Assembly: GCA_025716855.1 (NCBI GenBank)
Contig: JAIXMQ010000121.1
Coordinates: 1-46,244, forward strand
Reading direction: 5' to 3'
DNA length: 46,244 nucleotides
Origin: Pilaira anomala
Lineage: Eukaryota; Mucoromycota; Mucoromycetes; Mucorales; Mucoraceae
The notes beneath the pieces were generated by a model, which was given only the letters and a program-made list of their open reading frames with translations, did no database searches and was not told where the DNA came from. Position numbers and translations under genes: made by a program. Below, piece by piece: positions 35,512 through 46,244 of this stretch; within the stretch, counting starts at the first letter, position 1; every line of letters begins with the position of its first letter.

Positions 35512-36174
35512 TGTTTTAAAGTGCTGAAAGTTTCAAGAAGAAAATATTTTTAAGAAAATAAATACGCGCTTCAAATTCAGACTTTTTTTTTTTTTTTTTT
35601 TTTGATCGAAATGCGTGTAATATGTATATCCATATGTCTCTTTATTGTATTTAAATAATCCGCAAAAGGTAATAGATATATATCTAGGTAATTTGTTGAA
35701 CTATAGCTATCACTTTTACAAGAAAATAAATAAATAAACTATAACCAGTTACTGGGTCAATTATAAAAGAAATGTCAATTAATCCATATACACAAAATAC
35801 GATTTGTTTCAAGAAACGAAAAAGTAAGACGACTGAATAAATCTATGTCCTTATTCCCTGCAATTTAATAATTTGGCTTGGGATGAGCATCTATTTTCTG
35901 TAACTAGGATAGGCTTTTATATTTATTTTCTGTTGAGGGCGGACAATCATTTCTTTTTATTCAAGTGTAAGCAGAACGAACTTATTGCTGTTTTAAGTCA
36001 AAAAGCTGACAAGTTTAAATTAGTGCAAGATCAGTCATGCGGTAGAAACAAACTTCGAAGCTCGGCTTCATATAATAATAAATTAAACTTTTCGATCATG
36101 GTTGTATATCTTAAAAAACTAGCTATGCTGATATGATATTAATAGAGGGGTTTAAGTTCTTTATAGTAAAATGA
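35512..36174. other. Intergenic, promoter side of DPB4
   Basis: It contains a poly(T) run at about 35583-35603 and an open frame at 35873-36136 (CKQNELIAVLSQKADKF) that may belong to the same decayed gene as the next feature. No intact gene is supported. Confidence 0.35.
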
Positions 36175-36713
36175 AATTTTGAATACGTCCATGTGAGTGG
36201 TAGACATATCCGTGGTTTTCCAGCTGCTTTACAGCGCAGTCTTAAACCTTATCGTACATTCATAACTAATACTGATCCTCTATTTAGTATTCAACGATTA
36301 ACCTGTCAATATTCATCAATTTGTTTTATTTAAAAAAAAAGTAGATACGTTTATTATTGGTGAGAATAATTGCGGTCGACTTGTAGGTTTATTAAAGTTT
36401 CATTGAGTTGGTACATTAGGGGGTTATTTAAGATTAGTTTAATCTCTTCTGATTTGTTTTTTTGTGAAATAAGAGGAATGAGTAAAGTATACAACGCTCA
36501 TGTCGAATATCCATTCACCAAAGCCAAGGTATTTATCAACGTATCCTCGGATAGTGGTACTTTCGATTTTTGAAGTAGCTGGTCTAAAAAAAAAGAACGG
36601 GTTAATACAAAAAGATAGGTTATAGCAATAGACAGCTATTACTCTATTCCTGTTGATCGCTTAATGCCAGCCAACACAGTACTGATTAAAATGGCGTCAA
36701 AGGTATAATGAAG
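36175..36713 (+). pseudogene. Decayed multi-exon gene of unknown family
   Basis: Several protein-like blocks follow in order and are separated by intron-like gaps with GT/AG ends. They are FEYVHVSGRHIRGFPAALQ with PYRTFITNTDPLFSIQRL (36178-36320), VDTFIIGENNCGRL (about 36341-36385), MSKVYNAHVEYPFTKA (36478-36528) and DSYYSIPVDRLMPANTVLIK (36634-36693). There is no start codon for the first block, and the splice phases I can draw run into stops. I therefore read it as a pseudogene or fragment. Composition and order look like one ancestral protein; I do not recognise it. Confidence 0.35.
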
Positions 36714-36815
36714 TAGTTTATTCATATTTTGGGTTTTTCTCGAAGTAAAGAAAAAGAAAAAGATAAATAAAATAAAGATTAATTTTTTTTAATAAACTGT
36801 AATAATGCATGTGAT

Positions 36816-38678
36816 TTATTTCAAACTAATCAGTTTCTCGGTCCAACGAGTAGTAAATTGATAAAACCACAGAGCATAAACCAAAGATTCATATTGCCAC
36901 CAAGCAACAAATAGTTGTTTAAATAAAGAAAAACTAAATCCTACTGATCTAATTTTGTGCAAAATGTATTTTTTAGTGTCAAACCAAACAGCTTTAGAAC
37001 AATAAGATCCCATAATAACATAGGTAATACGGTCATCAGCTACAACATTTAGTTTCTCATCCACATGACGTAAAAGATCATTTGTCTTCAGTAATAATAA
37101 TACAGTACGTGGTAATTTTCCCAATATATCGGCAACTTCTGTTAAATATTCCATGGCACCTTCCGATATTCTACCTACTTCTTCTGTTTCTCGAAGTGAA
37201 TTCAAGTCTGATTTTTCAATTTTTTCCCATTCACGTCCAGTCAACATACAAGCGAATAGCTGGTATACATCCGTACCACCAACGCGGTGTGAATATTCCT
37301 TAATTCCTTCTTCGTCACCTTTAATTAATGACGTCCATAAATGCGCATAATTGGAGCGAAGATCCTCTGGTAATTCTCTATATAATCCATGATCCAATAA
37401 AACTAAATCAAAATTACATTTTGAATGTTTAGGATCTTTAGCAGGTCTAATAAAAACATTGCCTGGATCTGATATTTGATATAAAAAAAAGTTAACGTTC
37501 GTAATAATAAATACATTTGAAATATTATGAACATACGAGGATCACAATGGACGAAGCCATGTAAGAAAATCATTTCAGAGAACACTCTTGTCAACTCAGC
37601 AGAAACCTCTTTAGGATCAATATTGTGCTTCTTCATATACTCCAAATCATCTACTCTTGATCCAGCAATAACTATATATAATTTTCCTATTTTAATATGG
37701 ATTTTTAGGATAAACGATAACAGACTTACATTCCATGCACATAATTCTTCGTTTAGCCCATACGACTCGAGGAATCACTAACGAAGTTTTGTAACTAGCT
37801 GCATCTTCAGCAAAATTAGACTCAACCTTGGAAGCATTTTGTGTTTCATGGATGAAATCCAATTCTTTAGGAATGGATTCTCTCATTTCCTCAGCAAACC
37901 ATTCAAATCCGAAATCAGGGAATACTTTCTTGATAATTTCGAATAAGAAGGAAACAGTATCCATATCAATTTGACAATAATCATCCAAGTTAGGATGCTG
38001 TATTTTTACTGCAACCCAACCATCTTCAATCCAATCTTTTCCCTCCGTATTTTTCAGTTTAGCACGATGGACTTGTGCTAACGACGCTACGCCAATTGGG
38101 TTCCAATCAAACTCCTCAAATAAATCTTCTATAGACATTCCATAATCGCTAATAAATAATGCTTGGATATCCTCGGGTGATGTAGGATCACATCGGTCTT
38201 GTAAAACACGCATGGTTTGGCACCATTCATTAGGTAAAAGATAATGCATAACAGATATATGTTGACCTAATTTGACGTATACACCACCTAATCTTTGTAT
38301 TGCCCTAAGTACTCTATCTGCGCAACGTTTATGGCAAGCTCTCTTTGCATCCTCGTAAGCTTCTTCGCTTTTGTATTGTTTGGAAAGTGTACGCTGATAA
38401 TCGTATGCAACTTTTGCTCCTACTGTTCCTGCAATACTACATCGTTCTAGTGCGTTAGTGACATGACGGAATCGATCGTTGGTGTTGTAAAGCAATGTGC
38501 CACCTATGCCTATGGTAGCTGTGGAAGCTAATGTAACGGTGCCAGCACCAATCACTATACGTCTAAAAAGACTACTGCTTTTATGTACTTCCGTAGTATA
38601 GCTTCTCGGCAATATTGGTAACCGAGATTTAGAAACTACATTACCATGACGAAGCAAGATTCGCCCTTGATTCAACAT
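36816..38678 (-). CDS. ABC1/UbiB-family atypical kinase, ADCK1/Mcp2-type, mitochondrial
   Basis: Three exons (38678-37730, 37671-37537, 37468-36816) give 578 residues. ABC1 family members are atypical kinases/ATPases; the ADCK1/Mcp2 branch acts at the mitochondrial inner membrane in lipid and coenzyme Q homeostasis. The N-terminus is basic and Arg/Ser-rich, as in a mitochondrial presequence, then a membrane segment at about 41-64. The family KxGQ motif is KLGQ (136-139), the Ala-rich loop is GVASLAQVHRA, the Lys is VAVK (225), the catalytic loop is HCDPHPGN (358-365) and the metal motif is LLDHGLY (Asp387) in place of DFG. The two splice joins restore MCMEFIAG and HCDPHPGN exactly, which supports the model. 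Confidence 0.93.
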
Positions 38679-39130
38679 TATGCGCTTTAGCCTGACAGGG
38701 GGTGACGTTATGTGGAATAAAAAGGTTCGTTTTTCGTTTGTTGTGAACGAATTTATAATTCAGTTAAATTAAATCATAATATGATTGGATCGGAACTCAC
38801 GGCCAACATATATGCGTCTTATAACAACATCATTCATCGTCATTTGTTAAGAGACCAGCGATCAGTGTTTTTTTAAAAAAAAAAAGAAAAGGCGCGTAAA
38901 AATGTTAATCCGATAAATATTCATGCCGTGTTTAAATGATTTTGCTTCGCTCCAAATGATACCCCGCCTATTGTCAGCAATTGTGTTGTTCGATTCGGAA
39001 ATAAAGTGGCATTTCACCAAACCTTCATAAAGTCTCATTGTTTATGTAGAAATTTCTTTGCAATATAAATAAAGCAAAATGTAATATTTTTTCTGCTTCT
39101 GTTCCTTCTTTTCCAACTCTTAAAATACAG
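38679..39130. promoter_or_regulatory. Divergent intergenic, ABC1-type kinase and chitinase
   Basis: 452 bp between two divergent starts. A TATA-like AATATAAATAAAG lies at about 39061-39074, some 60 bp before the chitinase ATG, followed by a C/T-rich leader. Nothing comparable stands out on the kinase side. Confidence 0.45.
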
Positions 39131-40732
39131 ATGATTACAGCTTTATTTTATCTTTGCTGTATTAGCTTGTTTTTCTTGCGCGTACAAGCTTTGATAGAAC
39201 ACACAAGACCCATTTACGGCAGCCATGAACTAGTAACTTATGTTGTAGATTGGGTAATCGATAGGATATATAATTATATGCATATCTTCATAATTAACTC
39301 ATTCGTGCATATATATACATGTAGGATATACCAAAATCCATTCCTTGGACAAAGTTAGATCATATTGCTTATGCGTTCGCTATTCCTGATAAAAACGGTC
39401 AATTGACACAATTTAATGAAACACAATTAAAAATTAGTAATGAAAATTTGTTATTTTACAATTTAAGATACAATCCAACTCAATAACTATATATAATATT
39501 TTTTAAAGTTGTAAGAGATGCTAATCATCATGGGAAAGGCGTTAGTCTAGCTATAGGAGGGTAATTTTCTCATATTATATAAATGAGCTATGTAGTAGAT
39601 ACTTAGTATTATAATCTAGATGGACTGGATCAATTTATTTTAGCTCATTAGTTAAAAATTCACACTCTCGCCAAAAATTTTCAAAAATTCTAGTAAATGC
39701 AGTGGATAAATATAATCTAAATGGTCTCAATATTGACTGGGGTAACTATAACTGTATGGTATTTTTTTGACACAAGATAAAAGCTAATAATATTTATTTA
39801 GAATATCCTAATGATCCCAACGGTATATCTTGTAACAAAAAGTAAATACGAGAATTATACTTCGTCATATACATATATATTAATGAATGTTTTAATAATG
39901 TAGAAACCGCAAAGATACAGAAAACTTTTTAGAATTAATTAAACTCGTTCGTCTACAGCTAGACGAGAAATATCCCACAGAGTATAAGCTAATTACTGCT
40001 GCAGTAAGTACTAACGTATTCCTTGATGAAAATCGTAAAGCAATAAAAAAACTTGGGCAGGACTGGTCTCATAACATGGATGCAATTTATATCATGGTAA
40101 TCCCTTTTTCTTTATCTTATGCATGGAATGTATAACTAAAAAGGTACTATATTATGCTTTAGGCTTACGATATCAATGGAGTATGGGGTAATCAGACAGC
40201 AGCAAATGCACCACTTCATCTTGGTCAAACAGGGCAATTAGTGAGCGCAGATACTTCTATACGGTCATGGATTGAAGCGGGTTTTCCTTCAGAACGAATT
40301 TATTTGGGTGTACCATTTTATGGATATACACACAAAACTTTATCACCTATTACAAAGGAGACGGGTATGAACGTATCTTATAATAGATCAATTGAGCAAA
40401 TCAAGGGCGATGAATATGATAGCTATTCTAAAGATCCTTGTAAAGGATCAAATTACACCTTTTCAGGTGAAATACAATGGCGGTCTATTGTAAAAGTAGG
40501 AGCAAATTCAAATGAATCAGGATGGGAAACATATTGGGATGAAAAGACAAGTACACCGTACGCTCACCATAATGGTAAACAGCAATTTATCACTTACGAT
40601 AACCCAGCTTCACTCATTAAAAAATCAAATTATGTGAAACAGCATAAATTGGGAGGTATTATGTTATGGTCATTAGAAATGGATGATGAAAAAAATTCAT
40701 TATTAGAGTCTCTACAAGGCGTACGTCGATAA
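39131..40732 (+). CDS. Secreted GH18 chitinase-like protein with altered catalytic motif
   Basis: Seven exons (39131-39253, 39325-39436, 39509-39560, 39620-39741, 39802-39841, 39904-40096, 40163-40732) give 403 residues. GH18 enzymes hydrolyse chitin through a substrate-assisted mechanism. A signal peptide of about 20 residues ends at RVQA. The barrel strands are visible: LDHIAYAFAIPD, GVSLAIGGWTGS, NGLNIDWEYP, AIYIMAYDINGVWG, ERIYLGVPFYGYTH and LGGIMLWSLEMDD. In DGxDxDxE both early Asp are Asn here (130 and 133), while the last Asp135 and the catalytic Glu137 remain. Loss of the middle Asp normally lowers activity, so it may be a weak enzyme or a chitin binder. The stop is 4 bp from that of the convergent methyltransferase gene. 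Confidence 0.92.
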
Positions 40733-40736
40733 CATT

Positions 40737-41977
40737 TTATTTTTGAATACAATAAACTTCACATACTAAATCAGGACAATTATCTGCTATAATGCGATCA
40801 CATTTCCATCCTCTTTTCTCTACTTTTGTAAAAAATTCACGTTCATCTGGATTACGTTCTTTATAAGTTAATAAGGCTTTAGCATCTTGGTTATCCAAGA
40901 TCCAATCTAATGTCTCTAACAGGACATCATGAGACCCTTGATTGTAAAGTACATCAGTCAATAAAACCAAGTTAACATCACTATATTCCTCTTGTTTAAC
41001 AGGACCCCAAGATAATTCCTTTACAACCATTTCTACTTTTTTGTTCTTCATTAAATCTACATTTTGTTGCATAATTTCTAACGCATCAGCTAAATCTGTC
41101 AAATATACTTTTTTGGGCACGAATAATTCGGCGGCATAAATTCCGACAAGACCGGTCCCACTTCCTATTTGTTCTTTAATTAAGGTGAAAAAAAACATGT
41201 GCATCCTGTTTACTTACCTAGTTCTAAAAAGACATTGTATTTAGAATCTGCTTTATAATTTGATAAGAACTGACACATGCCAAGTCCACAATCCCTTTTT
41301 TTTGGGTGAAAAATTTAAATAGATATTTTATAACAAACGGAAATATTCTCATACCAGACATGCCTTGCTATACTATGAACAGCATCTTCTCGAATATGAA
41401 TAACTTGATTTTGATTAACTCTAAGAATACGTTCTGCTTGATCCCCACTTTCGGTTTCAAAATGTCTTTGCTTACTAACGGTTGTTTGAATTGGTGTAGA
41501 CCAAGTAGGTAAGACCCAAATAGAAGAAAACATGTATGCGTTTTGCCATACCGCGTGACTTGTGGCGGTGGCTCTTGCATTGGGTGACAAAATCATACTT
41601 AATTGGATATCGACTGTTGTACCTGCAGGTAAAGGCTTACCAGGTAACTGTTCAATCACAAGCTTGGTGACGATACCACCACCTTGTAACGGATCATACA
41701 TAAGTGAAATATCAGGTGCTAATGAAACCTTTTCTTGTTGTTGGTAGGGTTTGGCTGCTGCCGCCTTTTTTTTATTTTGCTTTTGGTCTGAGCTTAAGAC
41801 TCTTAGTCCCAGTTGCGAGCAACCTTGTAAACTGCATGTCACTGGTACTGGTTCCCAAAAAGCTTGATCGCCTAAATCACTCTCAATTGTCCAAACAATG
41901 CTAAAATGTTGTCCTACAAAATATTCTGTAGGTGGTGGTTTTGAAAACCGAATGTAGTAAATGGGAGTGCTAGACAT
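40737..41977 (-). CDS. METTL21-type (family 16) methyltransferase with extra N-terminal domain
   Basis: Three exons (41977-41355, 41294-41218, 41164-40737) give 375 residues. The C-terminal 170 residues are a seven-beta-strand methyltransferase of the METTL21/EFM group, which methylates lysines on translation factors and chaperones. Seen are HSIARHVWDCGLGMCQFLS, the SAM site LELGSGTGLVGI, VYLTDLADALEIMQQNV and the family (D/E)xx(Y/F) motif as DVLY. Before it lies a domain of about 190 residues with no resemblance I can name (beginning YYIRFSKPPPTEYFVGQHFS, then FWEPVPVTCSLQG and AGTTVDIQLSMI), probably beta-rich. Usual METTL21 proteins are about 220 residues. Start: MSSTPIYY; an upstream in-frame Met at 41998 is less likely. 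Confidence 0.82.
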
Positions 41978-42077
41978 TTTGATAAAAGAGATCAACACTT
42001 AAGAAAAAAAAAAAAAAAAAAAAAAAAAAACTTTAAAAAAATAAGAGCCATTAAAAGTCACCCACCTCGATTATCTG

Positions 42078-42615
42078 ATACTGGAAGCTTCATCACTCAC
42101 CCATTATTTTCCCCAAATCACCCAGTTTTTCTTTAAAGAGATGCCAGGTCTTTTGAAATTACCATTTAAATTACGGTAGCAGAGACCCTTACACTACGTG
42201 CTTACTGACCTTCATCAGTTCTTTTGATAAAGAAGAAAAAGTGAGGTACTATGGTCAAAGTTTTATTAATAGCGGGAAAAACAATTCAGCCAATAATATC
42301 TCCTAAACATGTTGAAAAATGTATTTTTGAAAATACCAAAGGTCAGAACTGGCTGATTTACCTAAGTATACACTTTTCTAACTTTTTTAGGAGATATTAT
42401 TGGCTGAATTGTTTTTCCCGCTATTAATAAAACTTTGACCATAGTACCTCACTTTTTCTTCTTTATCAAAAGAACTGATGAAGGTCAGTAAGCACGTAGT
42501 GTAAGGGTCTCTGCTACCGTAATTTAAATGGTAATTTCAAAAGACCTGGCATCTCTTTAAAGAAAAACTGGGTGATTTGGGGAAAATAATGGGTGGATGA
42601 TGAAGCTTCCAGTAT
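42078..42615. repeat. 538-bp near-perfect hairpin (foldback element)
   Basis: Arms of about 230 bp (42078-42307 and 42386-42615) are inverted copies with only a few differences, around a 78-bp loop. Ends read ATACTGGAAGCTTCATCA and its complement. No protein frame, no terminal signature I can assign and no clear target-site duplication. The tight identity implies recent formation or gene conversion between arms. A poly(A) tract at about 42003-42029 lies on its left. Confidence 0.95.
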
Positions 42616-43408
42616 AAGGAAACCCAGGTACGGTGACGCTTAGCTGATACCAATATAAGCTGTAATAAAATGTATGTATTATATATATAGCGGTATTTCT
42701 TAAAAAGAGGTTGATCAGTTCATTCTATTAGGAAGCGTATTATAAAATCTGTCAACATAACTACTTCAATTATATTTATAAGAAAATATCATTCACAAAA
42801 AACTATATTAATAAATTTGAATGCATCCATGACGTTCTGAGCTAATAAGACAGATAAATTATGTACCTGTTCAAAGATATCCTTTCTAAACTTTCTTTGT
42901 AAAAGAAAGTAATCATATAAATATTTATTATTTTATAGTTATTCCAGTTATTTACAACAGTACAAATACATACAATTCTTTAATATTTACTCCAGAAAAA
43001 TTGCTACATGTAAATAAGCTTTGGTTTGAAATCCCCACAAACATTTACATCCTATTTGTTTTTTTTTCTCAACACCTCAACATAATGGAGAACATAGCAA
43101 GTTGGACTCATAGAGTTATCATCATCAGATATACTTATTTTTTGAAACTCTTGTATTAGCACAAATTGTCGACAATGAATATATTGAAAATCTTAAAAGA
43201 AGGGCACTGTATTTATTTTCATGTAACAAAGTCATTAAAACTCATTGAGTTATTAATTAGTAAAAAAAAGGTCGTCTAACTGCTACAATTGAACGCTTGA
43301 AATAATATGTACCTATAAATTATTCATTTTGCAGTATAAATAATGAAATTCGAACGTAATCCTTTTTTTTTCTACTATTTTTTATTATTGTTGTTAGAAT
43401 TTGAATAA
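42616..43408. other. Intergenic
   Basis: AT-rich sequence without a supported gene or RNA. Confidence 0.4.
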
Positions 43409-43655
43409 CGTATCTCCTTTTCCCCAAAGGACAAGCAATACATGATGATGGATGTAAATTTTGGTCTTAAGGGAAGAAAATCTTTAGATGGCCACTCTCA
43501 GCTCAATAGTATCTCTGGTTTGAGTGATTATAACCACTTATGGTTGAAGGAAGAAGAGATTAGCCCGTTTGAAAAAAATGAACGTACGCTGCTTACAACG
43601 TCATGTATGCGGTAGCACATTTGAACGAGAGCATCAGCTCATAAGAAATAGATAA
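43409..43655 (+). pseudogene. Transposase-like fragment (possibly KDZ type)
   Basis: The frame is open from 43409 and reads PKDKQYMMMDVNFGLKGRK, then HSQLNSISGLSDYNHLWL and KEEEISPFEKNE, to a stop at 43615. A one-base change of frame near the end continues as CGSTFEREHQLIRN to 43655. The aspartate-plus-asparagine block (MDVNFGLKGRK) followed by a Cys/phenylalanine block is reminiscent of the KDZ (Kyakuja-Dileera-Zisupton) transposase core. The match is by eye and weak. It is clearly a fragment: there is no flanking domain on either side. Confidence 0.35.
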
Positions 43656-44311
43656 TTTACAAACCGGATTGTTTTGCTTCAATACCGTTTTAAAAACATT
43701 TCATCTGAAAATGGCCTTTTATCGTGATAAAGTTATTAAAACTATAATGTATCTTACCACTGACAACGTACATTATGTACACAGGTTTTAAAATTATTTA
43801 ATTTTTGATACAATCTCTTGTCTAGATAGGGTACGTGTTCAAAGAAGACATTAAGAATGTAGAAAAAAAAAAGATTTATAATAAAGCGGTTTTTGTGGCG
43901 TGTGAGAAAAAATAAGATGCCAATAAAAATCAGGCCTTAATTAGATCAAGAAAATAAATAGTATTCATATTATGTTTGGTTCTATTTTTTATTAAAATTG
44001 AACACATTCTTATACAGAAGATGGGGTTTTAAGATCCTTCTTTATCATCATCTATAGAGTAATTGTAAAATTGTATTAGACTTGATGAAGGTAAAATCAT
44101 CATATGGTACAGCAAAAATAATTATACTCGTCTGTTTATAAAGTTTTTGTTTGTTGTATGATGGATGAGTATCAAAAACTTGGATAATACACGTGCTCTT
44201 CCTATTTGTTGTTTGTGACGCTCTTATAACAAACAAGAAGAATAGAGCTGTAAACTCAGCTACTTTTTCATATTCATTCTTTTTCTTTACCTTTTTTTTT
44301 TATATTAAAGT
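43656..44311. other. Intergenic, upstream of SEC17
   Basis: No gene is seen; a minus-strand open frame at 44048-44236 has no recognisable content. The last 40 bases before the SEC17 start are T/C-rich (TTTTTCTTTACC and a poly(T) run), a common fungal leader. Confidence 0.45.
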
Positions 44312-45426
44312 ATGTCTTCTGAACAACAAGCAAGAGATTTAATCGCACAAGCACAAAAGAAATTAAAATCTTGGTCTTTTTTTGGGCCCTCTAATAAGAG
44401 TGAAGATGCTGCTGAACTTTATGAAAAGGCAGGGAATATGTTTAAATTAGCTCAACAATGTAAGTTCCATAAAGGCAAAATAAATAAATAAAATACTTAT
44501 CTGTATATCATAGGGAATAATGCTGGTGATGCCTTTATTGAAGCAGCTAAATTATATGAAAAAGGTGGTAGTGCCAAGTTTGAAGGTTCTAGAGCTTATG
44601 AAAACGCAGCTAAAAGTTATAAACGCAATGACCCAGCAGGTATGTTAGTTGTTTGAAACAAAGATATGTTATAAATATTAAATGTTATTCTATGTAGCTG
44701 CTGTGTCTGCTTTAAGAGAGGCAGTTGTACTTGATCAAGAGGGAGGTAATTTTAGATCTGCAGCTAGACATTATCAAGATATTGGAGAGTTATGTGAGTC
44801 TGCAGAACTTGATAGACCACAAGAAGCCTATGAAGCTTATGAAAAGGCTGCCGAACTTTATAACGCTGACGACTCACCTGCGTAAGTTAATATTCATAAA
44901 AGAGAGAGAGTTTATGTGTGTGAGTTTTTCTTTGTAATTAATAATTTTATTTGCTCATCTAGTTTATCAAACAAGTGTTTATTGAAGGTAGCTCAAATTG
45001 CAGCCGATTTAGAGAAATACGATGTCGCCATTGAGAAATATGAAAAGGTTGCAGCGGCAGCTATTGACGATCCTTTACTCAAGTGGTCATTAAAGGAATA
45101 TTGTTTTAAAGCTGGGTTATGTCATTTATGTACTGGTGTAAGTTATTTAGTTAGATATATATATAAACGATCTAAACGTTTATACTATTTAGGATATGGT
45201 GAAAGCAAGTCAAGCACTCAAGAATTACTGTAATATGGATATGGCATTTGAATCAACTCGTGAATATACATTATTAAAGGGAGTTATAGATTGTATTGAT
45301 CAGGGAGATATTGATCATTTCACACAATTAGTATATGATTACGATAAGTTGACGAGGTTGGATGCTTGGAAGACTGCTGTTTTATTAAAGGTTAAAAAAT
45401 CAATGGATTCTGATGAATTACGTTAA
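44312..45426 (+). CDS. SEC17: Alpha-SNAP (Sec17), canonical copy
   Basis: Five exons (44312-44459, 44514-44639, 44698-44881, 44963-45137, 45193-45426) encode 288 residues, close to yeast Sec17 and mammalian alpha-SNAP. The protein couples SNARE complexes to the NSF/Sec18 ATPase for disassembly. The membrane loop WSFFGPSN near residue 21 corresponds to the paired Phe of alpha-SNAP. The helical repeats run through [43 protein letters not shown], and [18 protein letters not shown]. The C-terminus [10 protein letters not shown] keeps the acidic tail with penultimate Leu that stimulates NSF. Exons 2 and 4 have the same lengths as those of the paralogue at 2.1 kb. This copy looks like the housekeeping one. 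Confidence 0.96.
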
Positions 45427-45777
45427 TTTACCTGTTTTGGAGTCTGTAAAATAACATTTATCATGTTATTTATATATTATTTCTCTCTCTCTCTCTTTCT
45501 CTCTCTTTTTTTTTTTTCTCTTTCTTTCTATTATTTTAGCTAACTTTTCACATATACATTTATTAAAGAATCATAATATCTTTTTTTTTCTCTATCTATC
45601 TACCTATCTTTCTTTTTATTTACATGTATGTTTTTATCAATGCATAAGTGAATGTACCTAAGTTTTTTTTTTTATTTTTTTTTTTGAAATTAAAAATGTC
45701 TATTTGGAACTAATAAAAGAAGCTTTTTTTTTTTTATTATTATTATTAACGGATAGTCCATAACTAGTTAAAACGCA
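45427..45777. other. Intergenic with CT and T tracts
   Basis: The 3' flank of SEC17 and the promoter of the kinase gene. It contains CT-rich stretches (45480-45530), a TCTA/CCTA run near 45590-45608 and several poly(T) runs just before the kinase start. Confidence 0.5.
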
Positions 45778-46244
45778 ATGTCAGTTACACGAGGATTTAT
45801 AACGTATACAGATCTTGCCTCAACAGTATATCATAATAACAAATCTAGACCACCATCACCACCACCACAAAATAATGTTTTGTTAAGAAAGGCAACCATA
45901 GATTATACTAAACTTATTGAGAAAATGCAACCCAATTTCAAAAGAGAATTATTGTTTATACCAAGAAGAACATTAACGAACCCAAGAGAACCTTCAAAGA
46001 ATGATGGGCATGATAATATTAATGACGATTATATACTGGTCGTAAATAATGTATTGGTTGGTACAAAGAATAAGTATATTGTGTTGGATTTAATGGGTCA
46101 AGGCACTTTTGGACAAGTGGCCAAGTGTAGAGTGAAAGGTACTGATCGATTGGTTGCGGTCAAGATTATTAAACGACAACCTGCCTTTCTTTATCAAGGA
46201 GAGAAAGAGATCCATGTCCTTTTAAAAGTAAGTTCAAAAATATG
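45778..46244 (+). CDS. Yak1/DYRK-type protein kinase, 5' part only
   Basis: The first exon runs from 45778 to 46227 (150 codons) and ends at a GTAAGT donor; the rest lies outside the window. A proline-rich N-terminus (RPPSPPPQ) leads to a DYRK-like approach segment (DDYILVVNNVLVGTKNKYIV) and the nucleotide loop LDLMGQGTFGQVAKCR. The ATP-binding Lys is in VAVKIIKRQPAF. LxGQGTFGQVxKC and the following VKIIK block are characteristic of the Yak1/HIPK/DYRK group, which controls growth and stress responses. Assignment to Yak1 itself needs the missing part. Confidence 0.82.
   Translation, partial: MSVTRGFITYTDLASTVYHNNKSRPPSPPPQNNVLLRKATIDYTKLIEKMQPNFKRELLFIPRRTLTNPREPSKNDGHDNINDDYILVVNNVLVGTKNKYIVLDLMGQGTFGQVAKCRVKGTDRLVAVKIIKRQPAFLYQGEKEIHVLLKVSSKI

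Overview
The window is eukaryotic nuclear DNA from a very AT-rich fungus, most likely an early-diverging mould of the Mucorales (Mucoromycota) type. Genes are broken by many short GT-AG introns, typically 50-100 bases, and poly(A)/poly(T) runs are frequent. The gene set is typically fungal: Sec17, Bet1-type SNARE, RCC1, Rlp24, Dpb4, a GH18 chitinase, a Kre9/Knh1-like wall protein and a RasGEF. The species assignment is inference. I rebuilt exon structures by hand from splice signals, reading phase and family resemblance; every model listed closes in frame.

Layout. 1-2.1 kb: locally duplicated sequence with no convincing gene. 2.1-6.9 kb: alpha-SNAP/Sec17 paralogue (-), MDP1-type phosphatase (-), RCC1-like Ran exchange factor (+), Bet1/Sft1-type SNARE (+). 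6.9-12.6 kb: gene-poor, but holding four micro-ORFs of 22-29 codons that begin MG-[SP]-C-[CI]-S; at least one resembles a small fungal metallothionein. 12.6-22 kb, all minus strand: a Snf1/Nim1-type kinase, a GPI-type surface protein, a 12-exon OB-fold protein of RPA1/RADX type with a huge (TC)n tract in one intron, and Rlp24. 22-28.2 kb: gene desert with an array of large palindromes of one family (23.2-25.9 kb), one interrupted by a clean 124-bp TA-flanked MITE. 28.2-35.5 kb, compact: RasGEF (+), a 130-residue minimal shugoshin-like protein (-), a type II membrane glycosyltransferase-like protein (+), Dpb4 (-). 35.5-42 kb: a decayed gene, an ABC1/ADCK1-type mitochondrial kinase-like protein (-), a chitinase (+) and a METTL21-type methyltransferase with an extra N-terminal domain (-). 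42-44.3 kb: a near-perfect 538-bp hairpin and a transposase-like remnant. 44.3 kb to the end: a second, canonical Sec17 (+) and the first exon of a Yak1/DYRK-type kinase running off the window.

Functional links are modest. Two Sec17 genes and a Bet1-type SNARE belong to the same membrane-fusion machinery. RCC1, shugoshin and Dpb4 serve nuclear and chromosome functions. RasGEF and the kinases are signalling genes. Chitinase and the Kre9-like protein act at the cell wall. No secondary-metabolite, CRISPR or prokaryote-like cluster is present. The best candidates for something undescribed are the MGxC micro-ORF cluster, the palindrome array, the minimal shugoshin and the tail-diverged second Sec17.
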